A stretch of DNA of 64,000 nucleotides from Lentisalinibacter orientalis (GCF_040706535.1 NZ_JAPDRJ010000003.1:310001-374000); one strand, 5' to 3'; positions 46,718 through 53,962 are shown, numbered from the stretch's first letter. Notes: generated by a model not told the origin, from the sequence alone. Translations and numbers: made by a program.

Positions 46718-46808
46718 GGTTGTGATCTCCGCTCGCACTCGGTTTAGAATCCCTTAACCTTACGGTGGAAACGGAGCGGCTGAAAGGGGCGCTCCCTGGG
46801 AGTCGCGC

Positions 46809-47477
46809 ATGACACCGGCCCGATATCGGAAGCTCCGCAGAGTCCTCGACCGGCGTCAGCCCGACCTCACCCTGCTCACCGAGAACGTCCACAAGTCCCA
46901 CAACATCTCCGCCATCCTGCGCACCGCGGACGCCGTCGGTATCTACGAGGCCCATGCCATCTCCGAGGGCGGCGAGGTCCCGCGCCATCACATGGCCTCG
47001 GCGGGCTCGCGCAAATGGGTGGAGATCCGGCCACACCGTGACCTCGGCTCGGCGCTGCGGCATCTGCGCAGCGCCGGCCATCAGATCCTCGCCGCCCATT
47101 TCTCGGACACCGCGGTGGATTTCCGCGACATCGACTACACGGGGCCGACCGCAGTCCTGCTGGGCTCCGAGCTGTGGGGCGTCAGCCGCGAGGCGGCGGA
47201 CTCGGCGGACCGGCACATCGTCATCCCGATGGAAGGCATGGTGGCCTCGCTGAACGTCTCGGTGGCCACCGCCCTGATCCTCTACGAGGCGCAACGGCAG
47301 CGGCAGGCGGCGGGCCTGTACGAGCAGCGCCGGCTGGATCCCGAGCTACATCGGCAGAAGCTGTTCGAGTGGTGCTATCCGGAAGTGGCCGACCAGCTGC
47401 GCCGGGAGGGGCGGCCCTACCCTGAGCTCGACGAGGAGGGTTATCTGCCGGCCGGCCCCGGCTCCGCCTCCGCCTGA
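46809..47477 (+). CDS. trmH: tRNA (Gm18) 2'-O-methyltransferase
   Basis: 222 residues, SpoU/TrmH trefoil-knot methyltransferase: NVHKSHNISAILRTADAVGIYEAHA (motif 1), VLLGSELWGVSREA (motif 2) and IVIPMEGMVASLNVSVATALILYEAQRQRQ (motif 3). Its 3' end overlaps the convergent histidine-phosphatase gene by 37 bases. Confidence 0.95.
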   Translation: MTPARYRKLRRVLDRRQPDLTLLTENVHKSHNISAILRTADAVGIYEAHAISEGGEVPRHHMASAGSRKWVEIRPHRDLGSALRHLRSAGHQILAAHFSDTAVDFRDIDYTGPTAVLLGSELWGVSREAADSADRHIVIPMEGMVASLNVSVATALILYEAQRQRQAAGLYEQRRLDPELHRQKLFEWCYPEVADQLRREGRPYPELDEEGYLPAGPGSASA

Positions 47478-48040
47478 GGCGGCGGCTCGCCGTACTTGAA
47501 GCGCAGGGTCTTGGTCTTGCCGAACCAGGGTATCGAGACCACGTAGAGATTGTCGTACTCGTTCTCGGCGATGGGCGGCACGTTCTTGCTGCCGCCGAGC
47601 TCGGCGATGAGCTGGGGGATGGTGTCGCTGTGAGCCACGACCAGGATGATCTTGCCCTTGTGCTCCCGCAGGATCTTCTCCAGCACGCCGACGATATCTC
47701 CGGCGTTGTAGAGCACGGGCGTGATCTCTAGCCTGTCGGCCAGCGGGCGCGCCGTCTGCTGGGTGCGCCGGTACTGGGTGGCGTAGATATGATCCACGCC
47801 GGCCACCACGTCGGCATCGCCGAGCACTCGCGCGAGCAGCCTCGCTCGCTGTTCGCCCTGCGCGCTCAGGCCCGGATCGCTGGCCGGCTCGGTCGCCTTC
47901 TCGGCATGGCGGACGAACAGGATGGTGGTGGTGGCCTGGGATTCGAAGAACCAGGCGAGTCCGACGGCGACGAGCACGAAGCCCGTCATCGAGATCAGGC
48001 GTTGGCGGAGACGACGGCGTTTCGAACTGCTGGCTGCCAC
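47441..48040 (-). CDS. Membrane-anchored histidine phosphatase
   Basis: 199 residues. An N-terminal membrane helix (ISMTGFVLVAVGLAWFF) is followed by a phosphoglycerate-mutase-fold domain: RHAEKATEPASDPGLSAQGEQRARLL (catalytic His), YATQYRRTQQTARPLADRL and VVAHSDTIPQLI (second His). Target unknown; similar to SixA or broad-specificity phosphatases. Confidence 0.85.
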   Translation of the reverse strand: MAASSSKRRRLRQRLISMTGFVLVAVGLAWFFESQATTTILFVRHAEKATEPASDPGLSAQGEQRARLLARVLGDADVVAGVDHIYATQYRRTQQTARPLADRLEITPVLYNAGDIVGVLEKILREHKGKIILVVAHSDTIPQLIAELGGSKNVPPIAENEYDNLYVVSIPWFGKTKTLRFKYGEPPPQAEAEPGPAGR

Positions 48041-48083
48041 GCGCGCAAGCTTACGCGGTTTTGCCTTGGCAGGCTACGGCGCC

Positions 48084-48407
48084 TCAGCGTCGCTCGCGGC
48101 GTCGTTCCTCGAGGTCCACGACCCGATATTCGCCTTCGATGACCCCGCTACGAGCCGTCGTGCCCTGCTCCCGTTTGCCGAGTTTGCGGCGCAGCCACCA
48201 CAGCCGCAGCCCGACCACGCCGGCCAGCACGAACAACGAGACGAGGAACACGGCCAGCACGACCAGGCCGAGCAGCATGGCCGCGCCGAGCGCGAGAAAA
48301 CCGAGCACGACGATGACGCCGTTCAGCAGCGGATTCGTCGTGGGGAACGTGAACGTGCGGGACGTGGCGCCGTAACCGCCCTGGTGACCCTGGTACCGGC
48401 GGCTCAC
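48084..48407 (-). CDS. Small membrane protein, unknown
   Basis: 107 residues with a double hydrophobic stretch (LLNGVIVVLGFLALGAAMLLGLVVLAVFLVSLFVLAGVVGL over residues 27-67) and a basic C-terminus ending in ERRRERR. GTG start overlaps the upstream stop (GTGA), so it is coupled to the DUF1579-like gene. No family recognised. Confidence 0.62.
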   Translation of the reverse strand: MSRRYQGHQGGYGATSRTFTFPTTNPLLNGVIVVLGFLALGAAMLLGLVVLAVFLVSLFVLAGVVGLRLWWLRRKLGKREQGTTARSGVIEGEYRVVDLEERRRERR

Positions 48408-48970
48408 TCCGCGCCCTCCTCCGTCTCGTCGATACGGCTGTAGAAACCCTCGAACCAGGGCTGCCAGGTCTCTCCGTCATCGGTCGACTGCTCGAAGTAC
48501 TGACGCACGCGGCCGTCGGGCAGCGGCGTCCACAGGCCGCGGAACGCCACCGTCTGCTCGCGGCTGACGTAGTGCAGCGTGCCGGAGAGGGCCATGGCCC
48601 CGCCCTCGTCGAGACCACCGCGGATGGTGATCTGGGTGCCGCCGCTGCCGTTCCAGACCTGCACCCACTCGCCAGCGGCCGGGTCGTAGTAGTTCACGCT
48701 GATGCCGCTGCCGCCGCCTGCGCTGGTCCACTCCTCCAGCAGCGCGCAGCCATCGGCTCGCTTCGTGATCCGGTTGGTACCCGCGAGATCGCCCTTGGCC
48801 GTGCGCACCTCCCAGTTCCCGACCCAGAAATCGAACTGGGCGAACTCGGGGCGTTCGGTGCAGGGGCGGGGGCGTTCCTGTGTTTGCTGTTGTGCGTTGG
48901 CCGGCAGAAACATACCGGAAATCAGAGCAAGCAAGAGAACTGTCGCGGCGAATTTGGCCGTGGTGATCAT
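48404..48970 (-). CDS. Exported DUF1579-like protein
   Basis: 188 residues. Signal peptide (FAATVLLLALISGMFLPANAQ), then FAQFDFWVGNWEVRTAKGDLAGTN and TQWYFEQ-like lipocalin-fold strands (FRGLWTPLPDGRVRQYFEQSTDDGETW). DUF1579 proteins have no assigned function. ATG 48970 gives a normal signal peptide. A TTG at 49006 would add 12 residues. Confidence 0.72.
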   Translation of the reverse strand: MITTAKFAATVLLLALISGMFLPANAQQQTQERPRPCTERPEFAQFDFWVGNWEVRTAKGDLAGTNRITKRADGCALLEEWTSAGGGSGISVNYYDPAAGEWVQVWNGSGGTQITIRGGLDEGGAMALSGTLHYVSREQTVAFRGLWTPLPDGRVRQYFEQSTDDGETWQPWFEGFYSRIDETEEGAE

Positions 48971-49023
48971 AATGGGATGCGACTGGTTGGGGAGCCGATA
49001 GTTCAATGCAGTGAAGTCGGCGA

Positions 49024-49037
49024 TGGCGGAGAGGGTG
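49024..49037. repeat. Left attachment site core
   Basis: TGGCGGAGAGGGTG, identical to the 3' end of tRNA-Ser at 55772-55785; the bases beyond differ on both sides. It represents the displaced original 3' end of the tRNA gene. Confidence 0.85.
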
Positions 49038-49086
49038 TCACTCTACCTGTCTCGTAACGTGCTGAAGGCATTGTGGTTTCTTGCGA

Positions 49087-49326
49087 TCACAATTTCTGTC
49101 CTACACACTCACCTACATATCTTCTGTTGCTACCTGCCCTTTTGACCCCTGCTCCGACCGCCTTAGCCGCCTTGTCGCGGGCCTTGCCGGTTTCAACGGG
49201 TGGAATTTTTTCCACACCTTGACCCCCGCGAGACATCCGCTCCTTCGCCCGCTTGGCCTCGACCCCTCGCCCTGCCATCGCCATATCTGCCCGACTCGCA
49301 GAGAAACGCATCACCGTGCGGGGCAA
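49087..49326 (-). pseudogene. Remnant of a ParB/methyltransferase-like phage protein
   Basis: Open stretch of 79 residues in the 440-base region between the left att and the first clear gene. AKRAKERMSRGGQGVEKIP and GKARDKAAKAVG followed by NRRYVGE resemble the helix-turn-helix tail of ParB-like plasmid/phage proteins (usual order KARDKAAKAVGVSxRYV), but the middle is disturbed and the N-terminal domain is missing. The rest of 49118-49474 shows no gene I can support. Confidence 0.3.
49097..49117. promoter_or_regulatory. Putative integrase arm-type sites, left end
   Basis: Two related 9-mers, TGTCCTACA (49097-49105) and TCACCTACA (49109-49117), match two copies near the integrase start at the other end (55637-55657). 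This is the arrangement expected of tyrosine-integrase arm sites. Confidence 0.45.
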
Positions 49327-49474
49327 GATTATGGGTCTAGAAAGCGCGATCTCCCCTTCACTGGTACCACCCTACCAGCGTCCCGCAGATCGGCACACAC
49401 GCGCTCACAGAGGGGCTAGAAACGAAAACGGCGGAAGCCTGCATAGACTCCCGCCGCTTCGACCTGGGCAACTC

Positions 49475-49735
49475 TCAGGCTCGCGCCTTCATTCCCTCGG
49501 CCTCCATGACGCTCAGCAGTGCGAGCACGTCATCCAGTTCACGGCGCAGCAGATCGGCCAGCAGGATAGCCCTGTCGTCCGTCGCCTCCCCTACTACGTG
49601 TTCCAGCAGATCGTGCGCGAGTAGCCGGGAGCGATTCGCCCCAGGTATCAGCGCCTCGGCGCAGCGTGTCTGAGACTTCAGCCAGCCCGGTGCGGGCGCT
49701 CGGTGTGAGAACCGCGGTTCACAGTGTTCGGTCAT
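49475..49735 (-). CDS. Element gene, unknown 86-residue protein
   Basis: Soluble, mainly helical: RSRLLAHDLLEHVVGEATDDRAILLADLLRRELDDVLALLSVMEAEG in residues about 35-81. ATG 49735 has GGAGG at 8 bases. The 205-base gap upstream contains three strong palindromes, so this gene probably has its own regulated promoter. No family recognised. Confidence 0.6.
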   Translation of the reverse strand: MTEHCEPRFSHRAPAPGWLKSQTRCAEALIPGANRSRLLAHDLLEHVVGEATDDRAILLADLLRRELDDVLALLSVMEAEGMKARA

Positions 49736-49875
49736 TGCTTCGTCCTCCGTGGTTGCAGATCAGAGCCGCACGGCTCGCATCCACTCTCCCACGGATCGTG
49801 TTAAGCATGCTTTGAATCGCGAACAAAATTTCAGCCGGTGCCGGCAGGGTGTGAACAACTGTTCTCGGGCGGGGT

Positions 49876-49938
49876 GGGTACCATTGGTACCCTGCTGGCA
49901 GGTGGGTACAAATTGTACCCTGTCTACCGTGGTAGACA
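49876..49938. promoter_or_regulatory. Cluster of three perfect palindromes, putative operators
   Basis: GGGTACCATTGGTACCC (49876-49892), GGGTACAAATTGTACCC (49904-49920) and TGTCTACCGTGGTAGACA (49921-49938) each have 8-bp perfect arms with 1- or 2-base centres. The first two share GGGTAC arms. They lie between the DUF5681 gene stop and the start of the 86-residue gene. Shape and spacing suggest binding of a dimeric repressor; the third may also act as a hairpin at the end of the upstream transcript. Confidence 0.6.
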
Positions 49939-49940
49939 GC

Positions 49941-50381
49941 TCACCGCTTGCCGGGGACCAGCATCGGGTTTTTGCGGTGAATCGCCTCGATGGCCTCTTC
50001 CAGCCGGTGCAGGCGCGGCACCAGGTCGGCCAGTTCTTCGACTCGGGCCTGCTTCTCCACGTTCGCCAACATGACGGATGCGCTGTCTGCGTCGATCTCG
50101 CCGGCCAGCATGGCGTCCGTGATCCGCTCGGCTTTCTGAGCGGGTGTGGCCTTCGCGGGCAGTTCCAGGCGGATGAATGCCCCACCCTTGCTCGGACTCG
50201 GCAGCGTCTTGTCGAGGATGGCGCGGCCTGCCGATACGTCGCCCTCCTTCGCGGCCCGGAGCATGGCGGCGATCACGTCGGGCAGGTCTTTCTCCATCGC
50301 CTCGCGGAAGCGGATGCGGGAATCCTTGATGCCCTTCGGTCGGCCCTTCGGGTTGCCTGATTTGCCCTTCTGAAACGGCAT
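49941..50381 (-). CDS. DUF5681-domain phage protein
   Basis: 146 residues. Opens with FQKGKSGNPKGRPKGIKDSR, the DUF5681 signature of phage and prophage proteins that often sit beside terminase genes. The middle has helices (DLPDVIAAMLRAAKEGDVSAGRAILDKTLP over residues 31-60) and the C-terminus is a coiled coil (ELADLVPRLHRLEEAIEAIHRK). A small-terminase-like packaging role is possible but unproven. It starts 4 bases after the preceding stop. Confidence 0.7.
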   Translation of the reverse strand: MPFQKGKSGNPKGRPKGIKDSRIRFREAMEKDLPDVIAAMLRAAKEGDVSAGRAILDKTLPSPSKGGAFIRLELPAKATPAQKAERITDAMLAGEIDADSASVMLANVEKQARVEELADLVPRLHRLEEAIEAIHRKNPMLVPGKR

Positions 50382-50385
50382 GGGG

Positions 50386-50967
50386 TCATTGCTCCCGGCC
50401 TGATCCGATCAACGCTCCCGCCATGACGATCTCTTCGCCACGCTCCCGCCAGTACCGACCATCATCGTGCAGGTCTGCCAAGGGCAGCACAGCGCGCACA
50501 GTGCCCGTTACCGGGTCCAGCCGTGCGAAGCATCCATCGGCCACCCTGCCGTCCGTGTCCAGCAGTCCAGCGCGTCGGTACGCCTCGCGGGGGTGCGGCT
50601 TCGGCTCGCCGGTCCAGCCGATATAGCGCCGCCAGCCTCCCCGCATCCAGTCCTCGGGCACAAGCCCGGCCAGCTCGTCCGTCAGGTCCAGCCACCGATC
50701 CGGCGCGTGCTCGCGTGCATCGCTGATGAGGCCGGCAATCTCGGCGTACAGAATCCAGGGTTCGCCTTCCTGCAACTGCCCGGTGTGGCGCATCTGCGCC
50801 GACTGCACGGCCATGTCACGGACCACCATCGCCACCTCTTCGCCGGTCAGCGTCACCAGCTCGTCCGCCATCGGGGCCGGCGGCTCTTCGTCCGGCTTCG
50901 GGGGCGGCGGTGGCGGCTCGGCCAGATAGGTTTCGAGCCGGATCAGTTTGGCGTGTGTACGGCTCAT
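50386..50967 (-). CDS. Element gene, unknown 193-residue protein
   Basis: Soluble protein with a proline-rich stretch (EPPPPPPKPDEEPPAP) after the first 17 residues, then LTGEEVAMVVRDMAVQSAQMRHTG and a Trp-rich segment DWMRGGWRRYIGWTGEPKPHP. No family recognised. The ATG overlaps the upstream stop (ATGA), so expression is coupled to the internal-virion-like gene. Confidence 0.62.
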   Translation of the reverse strand: MSRTHAKLIRLETYLAEPPPPPPKPDEEPPAPMADELVTLTGEEVAMVVRDMAVQSAQMRHTGQLQEGEPWILYAEIAGLISDAREHAPDRWLDLTDELAGLVPEDWMRGGWRRYIGWTGEPKPHPREAYRRAGLLDTDGRVADGCFARLDPVTGTVRAVLPLADLHDDGRYWRERGEEIVMAGALIGSGREQ

Positions 50968-51422
50968 CCGGTGCGTTCGTTCGTCGGCTGATTCTTCGGA
51001 CCCAGCCCGAAGAAGTTGGAATCGTGAGTGATCCGCAAGGCACCGGCCAGCGATTGCAGACCGCTCGCCAAGTACTGGTAGGAGGCACTCTCACCCTGGA
51101 TCTCGGCGGACTGCGCAGCGAAGGCACCAGCGCGCCGGGTGAAGGCCATCTGAGTCTCGAACTCTCGGATAGTCTCGGCCCGCAGCTCGTTCACTGAGCG
51201 GCTTGCCACGTCCACGTTGCCCGCTGCCGCGCCTGCCCGTTGAGCGCCGATAATCAGATCACGGTCCCGGCCCAGACGCCTGATCCGCTCTTCCGTGGCG
51301 AGCCTTTCCTGCTCTGCTGCCTTATCGCCCTGGCGGCGCGCATCGCTCGCGGCCTCTGCGGACGATATGGCTCCGTACAGGCCGGCAGCCGCGCCGACCC
51401 CTGCAATGACTGTAGCGACCAT
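50964..51422 (-). CDS. Phage internal-virion-like protein
   Basis: 152 residues. Ala/Gly-rich hydrophobic start (ATVIAGVGAAAGLYGAISSAEAA), then long helices (ARRQGDKAAEQERLATEERIRRLGRD in residues about 26-51). This is the build of small ejection/internal virion proteins of short-tailed phages, where the N-terminal segment enters membranes. ATG 51422 has AGGAGG at 7 bases and overlaps the GNAT stop (TGATG). Confidence 0.55.
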   Translation of the reverse strand: MVATVIAGVGAAAGLYGAISSAEAASDARRQGDKAAEQERLATEERIRRLGRDRDLIIGAQRAGAAAGNVDVASRSVNELRAETIREFETQMAFTRRAGAFAAQSAEIQGESASYQYLASGLQSLAGALRITHDSNFFGLGPKNQPTNERTG

Positions 51423-51889
51423 CAGAGCATCCTCCTGTACGTTGTTTCGCACCGCTCATAGTCGAGCGGCACACGATCACCGAATGAACTCAGGACAAGG
51501 TATTTGCAGCCCTTGCCCTTCGCCCAGCCCTCCATCGCAAACGCCAGCGCCGTGCCGATTCCCTGACCCCGGAAACGGGGTGCCACGAACCAGAACGCCT
51601 CTATGGCGTAGAACGTCGAGTAGTCGAACCAGACGTGCTGCATGACTGCGCCGGCAGCACCAACCGCCTCGCCATCCAGCTCCGCCACGAATGCCACACG
51701 GTCGGGGAACTTCTCATCCATGCAATGCCCGAGCGTGTCACCGACCGAGCGCGGATTGTACGGCTCATCGGAGAACGGCGACTCCTGATGAAACGTACGA
51801 AAGAGGCGCAGCAGGTGCGGAACGTCCGCCTCTTCGACCGTGCGGACCTGTACGGGTGCAGTCGTCCGCGCCTCTGCCGCCGCGCTCAC
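51422..51889 (-). CDS. GNAT acetyltransferase carried by the element
   Basis: 155 residues. EADVPHLLRLFRTFHQESPF, VAELDGEAVGAAGAVMQHVWF, and acetyl-CoA motif VAPRFRGQGIGTALAFAMEGWA, followed by Y at YERCETTYRR. Similar acetyltransferases occur beside virion genes of podophage-type genomes. GTG start overlaps the previous stop (GTGA). Confidence 0.8.
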   Translation of the reverse strand: MSAAAEARTTAPVQVRTVEEADVPHLLRLFRTFHQESPFSDEPYNPRSVGDTLGHCMDEKFPDRVAFVAELDGEAVGAAGAVMQHVWFDYSTFYAIEAFWFVAPRFRGQGIGTALAFAMEGWAKGKGCKYLVLSSFGDRVPLDYERCETTYRRML

Positions 51890-52092
51890 GGCTGACCGTC
51901 CGCGATGGCTTCGTCCACCAGCTCAAGCCGGCGAGCGTTCGTCAGCTCCGTAGCCAGCGCACTGATCCACGGAAGAATCTGCTGCAAGCGGGCCGCTGCC
52001 TGCACGTTGCCATGCCGGGCCTGCTCTGCCAGTACCTCGCGCTCGGCCGTCAGCTCACTGTGCCGTGCATTGATCTCTGCTGCTGTTGCCAT
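51886..52092 (-). CDS. Element gene, unknown 68-residue helical protein
   Basis: Fully helical, soluble: INARHSELTAEREVLAEQAR, then NVQAAARLQQILPWISALATEL. Start preceded by AGAGGA at 8 bases. It sits inside the coupled gene run, 4 bases after the HPYW-repeat gene stop. No family recognised. Confidence 0.55.
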   Translation of the reverse strand: MATAAEINARHSELTAEREVLAEQARHGNVQAAARLQQILPWISALATELTNARRLELVDEAIADGQP

Positions 52093-52096
52093 GTCG

Positions 52097-52486
52097 TCAT
52101 TCCTCTGTCGTGATTGATGCGGGGTTCGTGTTCATCGCCACGCCGGGGCGCTCGGGTGCGCGGCCCTTGCCCTCGGCAGCGACCAGGTCGGCGACTTCGG
52201 CCATTACCTTGTCGCGCTCCCAGGGCCACAGATCGCCGGCATTCCAGTAAGCGTGATCGGGGTCCGCGAAGATGGCGTCCAGCTTCTCCGTCGCCTCTTC
52301 CGGGCCGATCTTCGGCGCACTCTCTTCGGGCTTGCCCTCCGCGATGCGCTGAAGCTCGAGCACTTCGTCCAGGGCCCCGCGTCGGCGCTTCGGGTCCCAA
52401 TGACCGTGATACGGATGGCTGTCGTCATCCATGATTTCGTGCAGACGCTCCCGCGCCTGCTCCGGTGTCAGTTTCTTACGCGGCAT
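52097..52486 (-). CDS. Element gene with duplicated HPYW-type motif
   Basis: 129 residues with two diverged copies of one unit: DDDSHPYHGHWDPKRRRGALDEVLEL at residues about 19-44 and DPDHAYWNAGDLWPWERDKVMAEVADL at about 75-101, each followed by AEG. Single units of this type occur in virion or scaffold proteins of short-tailed phages. ATG 52486 has GGGAGGG at 8 bases. It overlaps the coiled-coil gene by 11 bases. Function unknown. Confidence 0.6.
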   Translation of the reverse strand: MPRKKLTPEQARERLHEIMDDDSHPYHGHWDPKRRRGALDEVLELQRIAEGKPEESAPKIGPEEATEKLDAIFADPDHAYWNAGDLWPWERDKVMAEVADLVAAEGKGRAPERPGVAMNTNPASITTEE

Positions 52487-53111
52487 TGTCGAACCCTCCC
52501 GACTTGGCCGTGGCGCTGTCGCACCGTTCGGTTTCCAGTTGCGTGAATGCTGCCGCACCGTGCGCCCCTCGGCCTATTGCGCCGGGGCCTCGGTTGGCGC
52601 GGTCGATCTCTTCGACCCGGAAGAGCCGGTCCACGATCTCCCCGGCAAGGCACAGCACGCCCTCTCGCAGATGCGCGGTGCCGTACCACGTACCGGACAG
52701 GCGCAGCTCGTCGGACGTGTCGATTGCCACGATTCGGTCGATAGCCTGCCGGCACTCCCGCGCCGCCTGTGCGGCCCTCTCGACCATCTGACGGCGCTCG
52801 GCTATCAGATCCTCGATCCGCTGGCGCTCGGCCTGGCGCTCGCTTTCCTCGGCCTGCTGGCGGGCATCCGAGAGTTCATCGCGCAGCCGGCCCACCTCGG
52901 CGATGTTCTCGTCCAGGCGGACTTCGGCGGCGCGGGCCGCAAGCGTGGCCTTGTCCACGTCGCGTTTGTTCGCCTTGCCCTCGGAGTAGGCCAGCAGCAG
53001 CCGGTTCTCTTCGGTGCGTGCCGCCTCTCGGGCCTCGCGCAGCTCGTAACCGCGCTCGGTGAGTTCTTCGACTTGCCGCTCAAGGGCGGCGACTGATTTC
53101 TGTTTCGGCAT
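52476..53111 (-). CDS. Element coiled-coil protein
   Basis: 211 residues. A long coiled coil (residues about 5-130, e.g. AALERQVEELTERGYELREA and RLRDELSDARQQAEESERQA) is followed by a C-terminal globular part. No family recognised. Start ATG 53111 has GAGGA at 8 bases and lies 11 bases after the initiator stop. Confidence 0.6.
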   Translation of the reverse strand: MPKQKSVAALERQVEELTERGYELREAREAARTEENRLLLAYSEGKANKRDVDKATLAARAAEVRLDENIAEVGRLRDELSDARQQAEESERQAERQRIEDLIAERRQMVERAAQAARECRQAIDRIVAIDTSDELRLSGTWYGTAHLREGVLCLAGEIVDRLFRVEEIDRANRGPGAIGRGAHGAAAFTQLETERCDSATAKSGGFDNAA

Positions 53112-53122
53112 GATGCTGTCCT

Positions 53123-53902
53123 CTAGCCCCAGACTATGCGGGCCTCTCGCTCGTTGACCTCGGCAGCCTGCGCCGTGGCTTTGTGATCCTTGTCGGACAG
53201 CCACAGGTTGACGTGCCGCTTGATCCCGTTCCGGGTCTTGCGCTTCGCTTCGTTCGATTCGTTCCATGATGCGCAGCGGGCCAGCTCGGCAACCACGTCG
53301 ATATTCCTGTACGCCTTGCGCCATACCGACAGCAGGTGCGCATCCGGTGACCACTGCGTACCGTCCTTCAGTGGAATGACGATATCGGTCCCTTCGTCTG
53401 CTGCCTCTTCTTCAGCTTCTATATTTACTTCTTTTCTTATGTGTATCCCGTGGGATACCACCCCGGTATCTGGTGGGATACCACCCCCGGTATCTGGTGG
53501 GATACCACGCCCCTCTTCGGTGGTATCTGGTGGGATACCGTTCGGTATCTGGTGGGATACATCCTCGGGGCCATCGACGTAGAGCACGCGATAGGTATTC
53601 CGCCCGGCGACCTCTTCGGTTGCCAGATATCCGAAGTCGATCAGCTCGTGGATCGTCCGGGTGACCAGGGGGCGCGTCGTGGCCGACCACTCCGCGATGC
53701 GGCTATGGCTAGCGAAACAGTGATGCCCGTTCTTGCCGAACTGGTCCGCATTGGCGATTGCCGCCAGCACTCGCCAGTGCGTCAGCTTGAGGCGCTTGTC
53801 CTGAATCGCTCGCATCGGTATCGCTGCGAAGAATGACTCCGTGCGCCGTGAGTCAATCGGGGTCACGGTCGCACGCTGAGGGTTTTTCGGTATACTGCCC
53901 AT
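53123..53902 (-). CDS. Lambda-O-like replication initiator of the element
   Basis: 259 residues in three parts. A winged-helix domain at residues about 12-105 (LKLTHWRVLAAIANADQFG, HCFASHSRIAEWSATTRPLVTRTIHELIDFGYL). A linker at about 114-153 contains three exact GIPPDT copies and degenerate variants, encoded by the five DNA iterons. A C-terminal domain has VWRKAYRNIDVVAELARCASWNESNEAKRKTRNGIKRHVNLWLSD (about residues 190-234), typical of phage O-type initiators. Start ATG 53902 has GGAGG at 4 bases. It would recruit a host helicase; no loader gene is present. Confidence 0.75.
   Translation of the reverse strand: MGSIPKNPQRATVTPIDSRRTESFFAAIPMRAIQDKRLKLTHWRVLAAIANADQFGKNGHHCFASHSRIAEWSATTRPLVTRTIHELIDFGYLATEEVAGRNTYRVLYVDGPEDVSHQIPNGIPPDTTEEGRGIPPDTGGGIPPDTGVVSHGIHIRKEVNIEAEEEAADEGTDIVIPLKDGTQWSPDAHLLSVWRKAYRNIDVVAELARCASWNESNEAKRKTRNGIKRHVNLWLSDKDHKATAQAAEVNEREARIVWG
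53406..53443. other. AT-rich stretch next to iterons, putative unwinding element
   Basis: About 38 bases of strongly AT-biased sequence (contains TATATTTACTTCTTTTCTTA) directly abut the iteron array on the downstream side of the initiator gene, as in the lambda origin. It stands out in this GC-rich window. Confidence 0.6.
53442..53561. repeat. Five 18-bp iterons inside the initiator gene, putative origin
   Basis: Consensus GGTATCTGGTGGGATACC, itself dyad-symmetric (GGTATC/GATACC arms). Copies at 53465-53482, 53489-53506 and 53522-53539 are exact. 53544-53561 has one change and 53442-53459 is degenerate. Start-to-start spacings are 23, 24, 33 and 22 bases. Together with the AT-rich stretch beside them they look like a lambda-type replication origin. 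Confidence 0.8.
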
Positions 53903-53928
53903 GCTTCCTCCACCATCTGAAGCAATCC

Positions 53929-53962
53929 AAGCGCCGCCGGCCCCTCACAACCGGCGGCGCTT
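53929..53962 (+). terminator. Strong 12-bp hairpin between alpA and initiator gene
   Basis: AAGCGCCGCCGG (53929-53940) pairs perfectly with CCGGCGGCGCTT (53951-53962), loop CCCCTCACAA, followed on the plus strand by TTGTTT. This is an intrinsic-terminator shape for plus-strand transcription. On the minus strand, where the genes lie, it would be an intercistronic or leader hairpin 27 bases before the initiator ATG. Confidence 0.6.

Noticed and set aside
51422..51889. Element GNAT gene considered as a toxin of a toxin-antitoxin pair
   Set aside because: The neighbouring 68-residue gene lacks the ribbon-helix-helix pattern of DUF1778-type antitoxins, and the acetyltransferase resembles those beside phage virion genes.
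53442..53561. Iteron cluster considered as a CRISPR array
   Set aside because: Spacers of 4-15 bases are too short and uneven, the repeats lie in a coding gene, and no cas gene is near.
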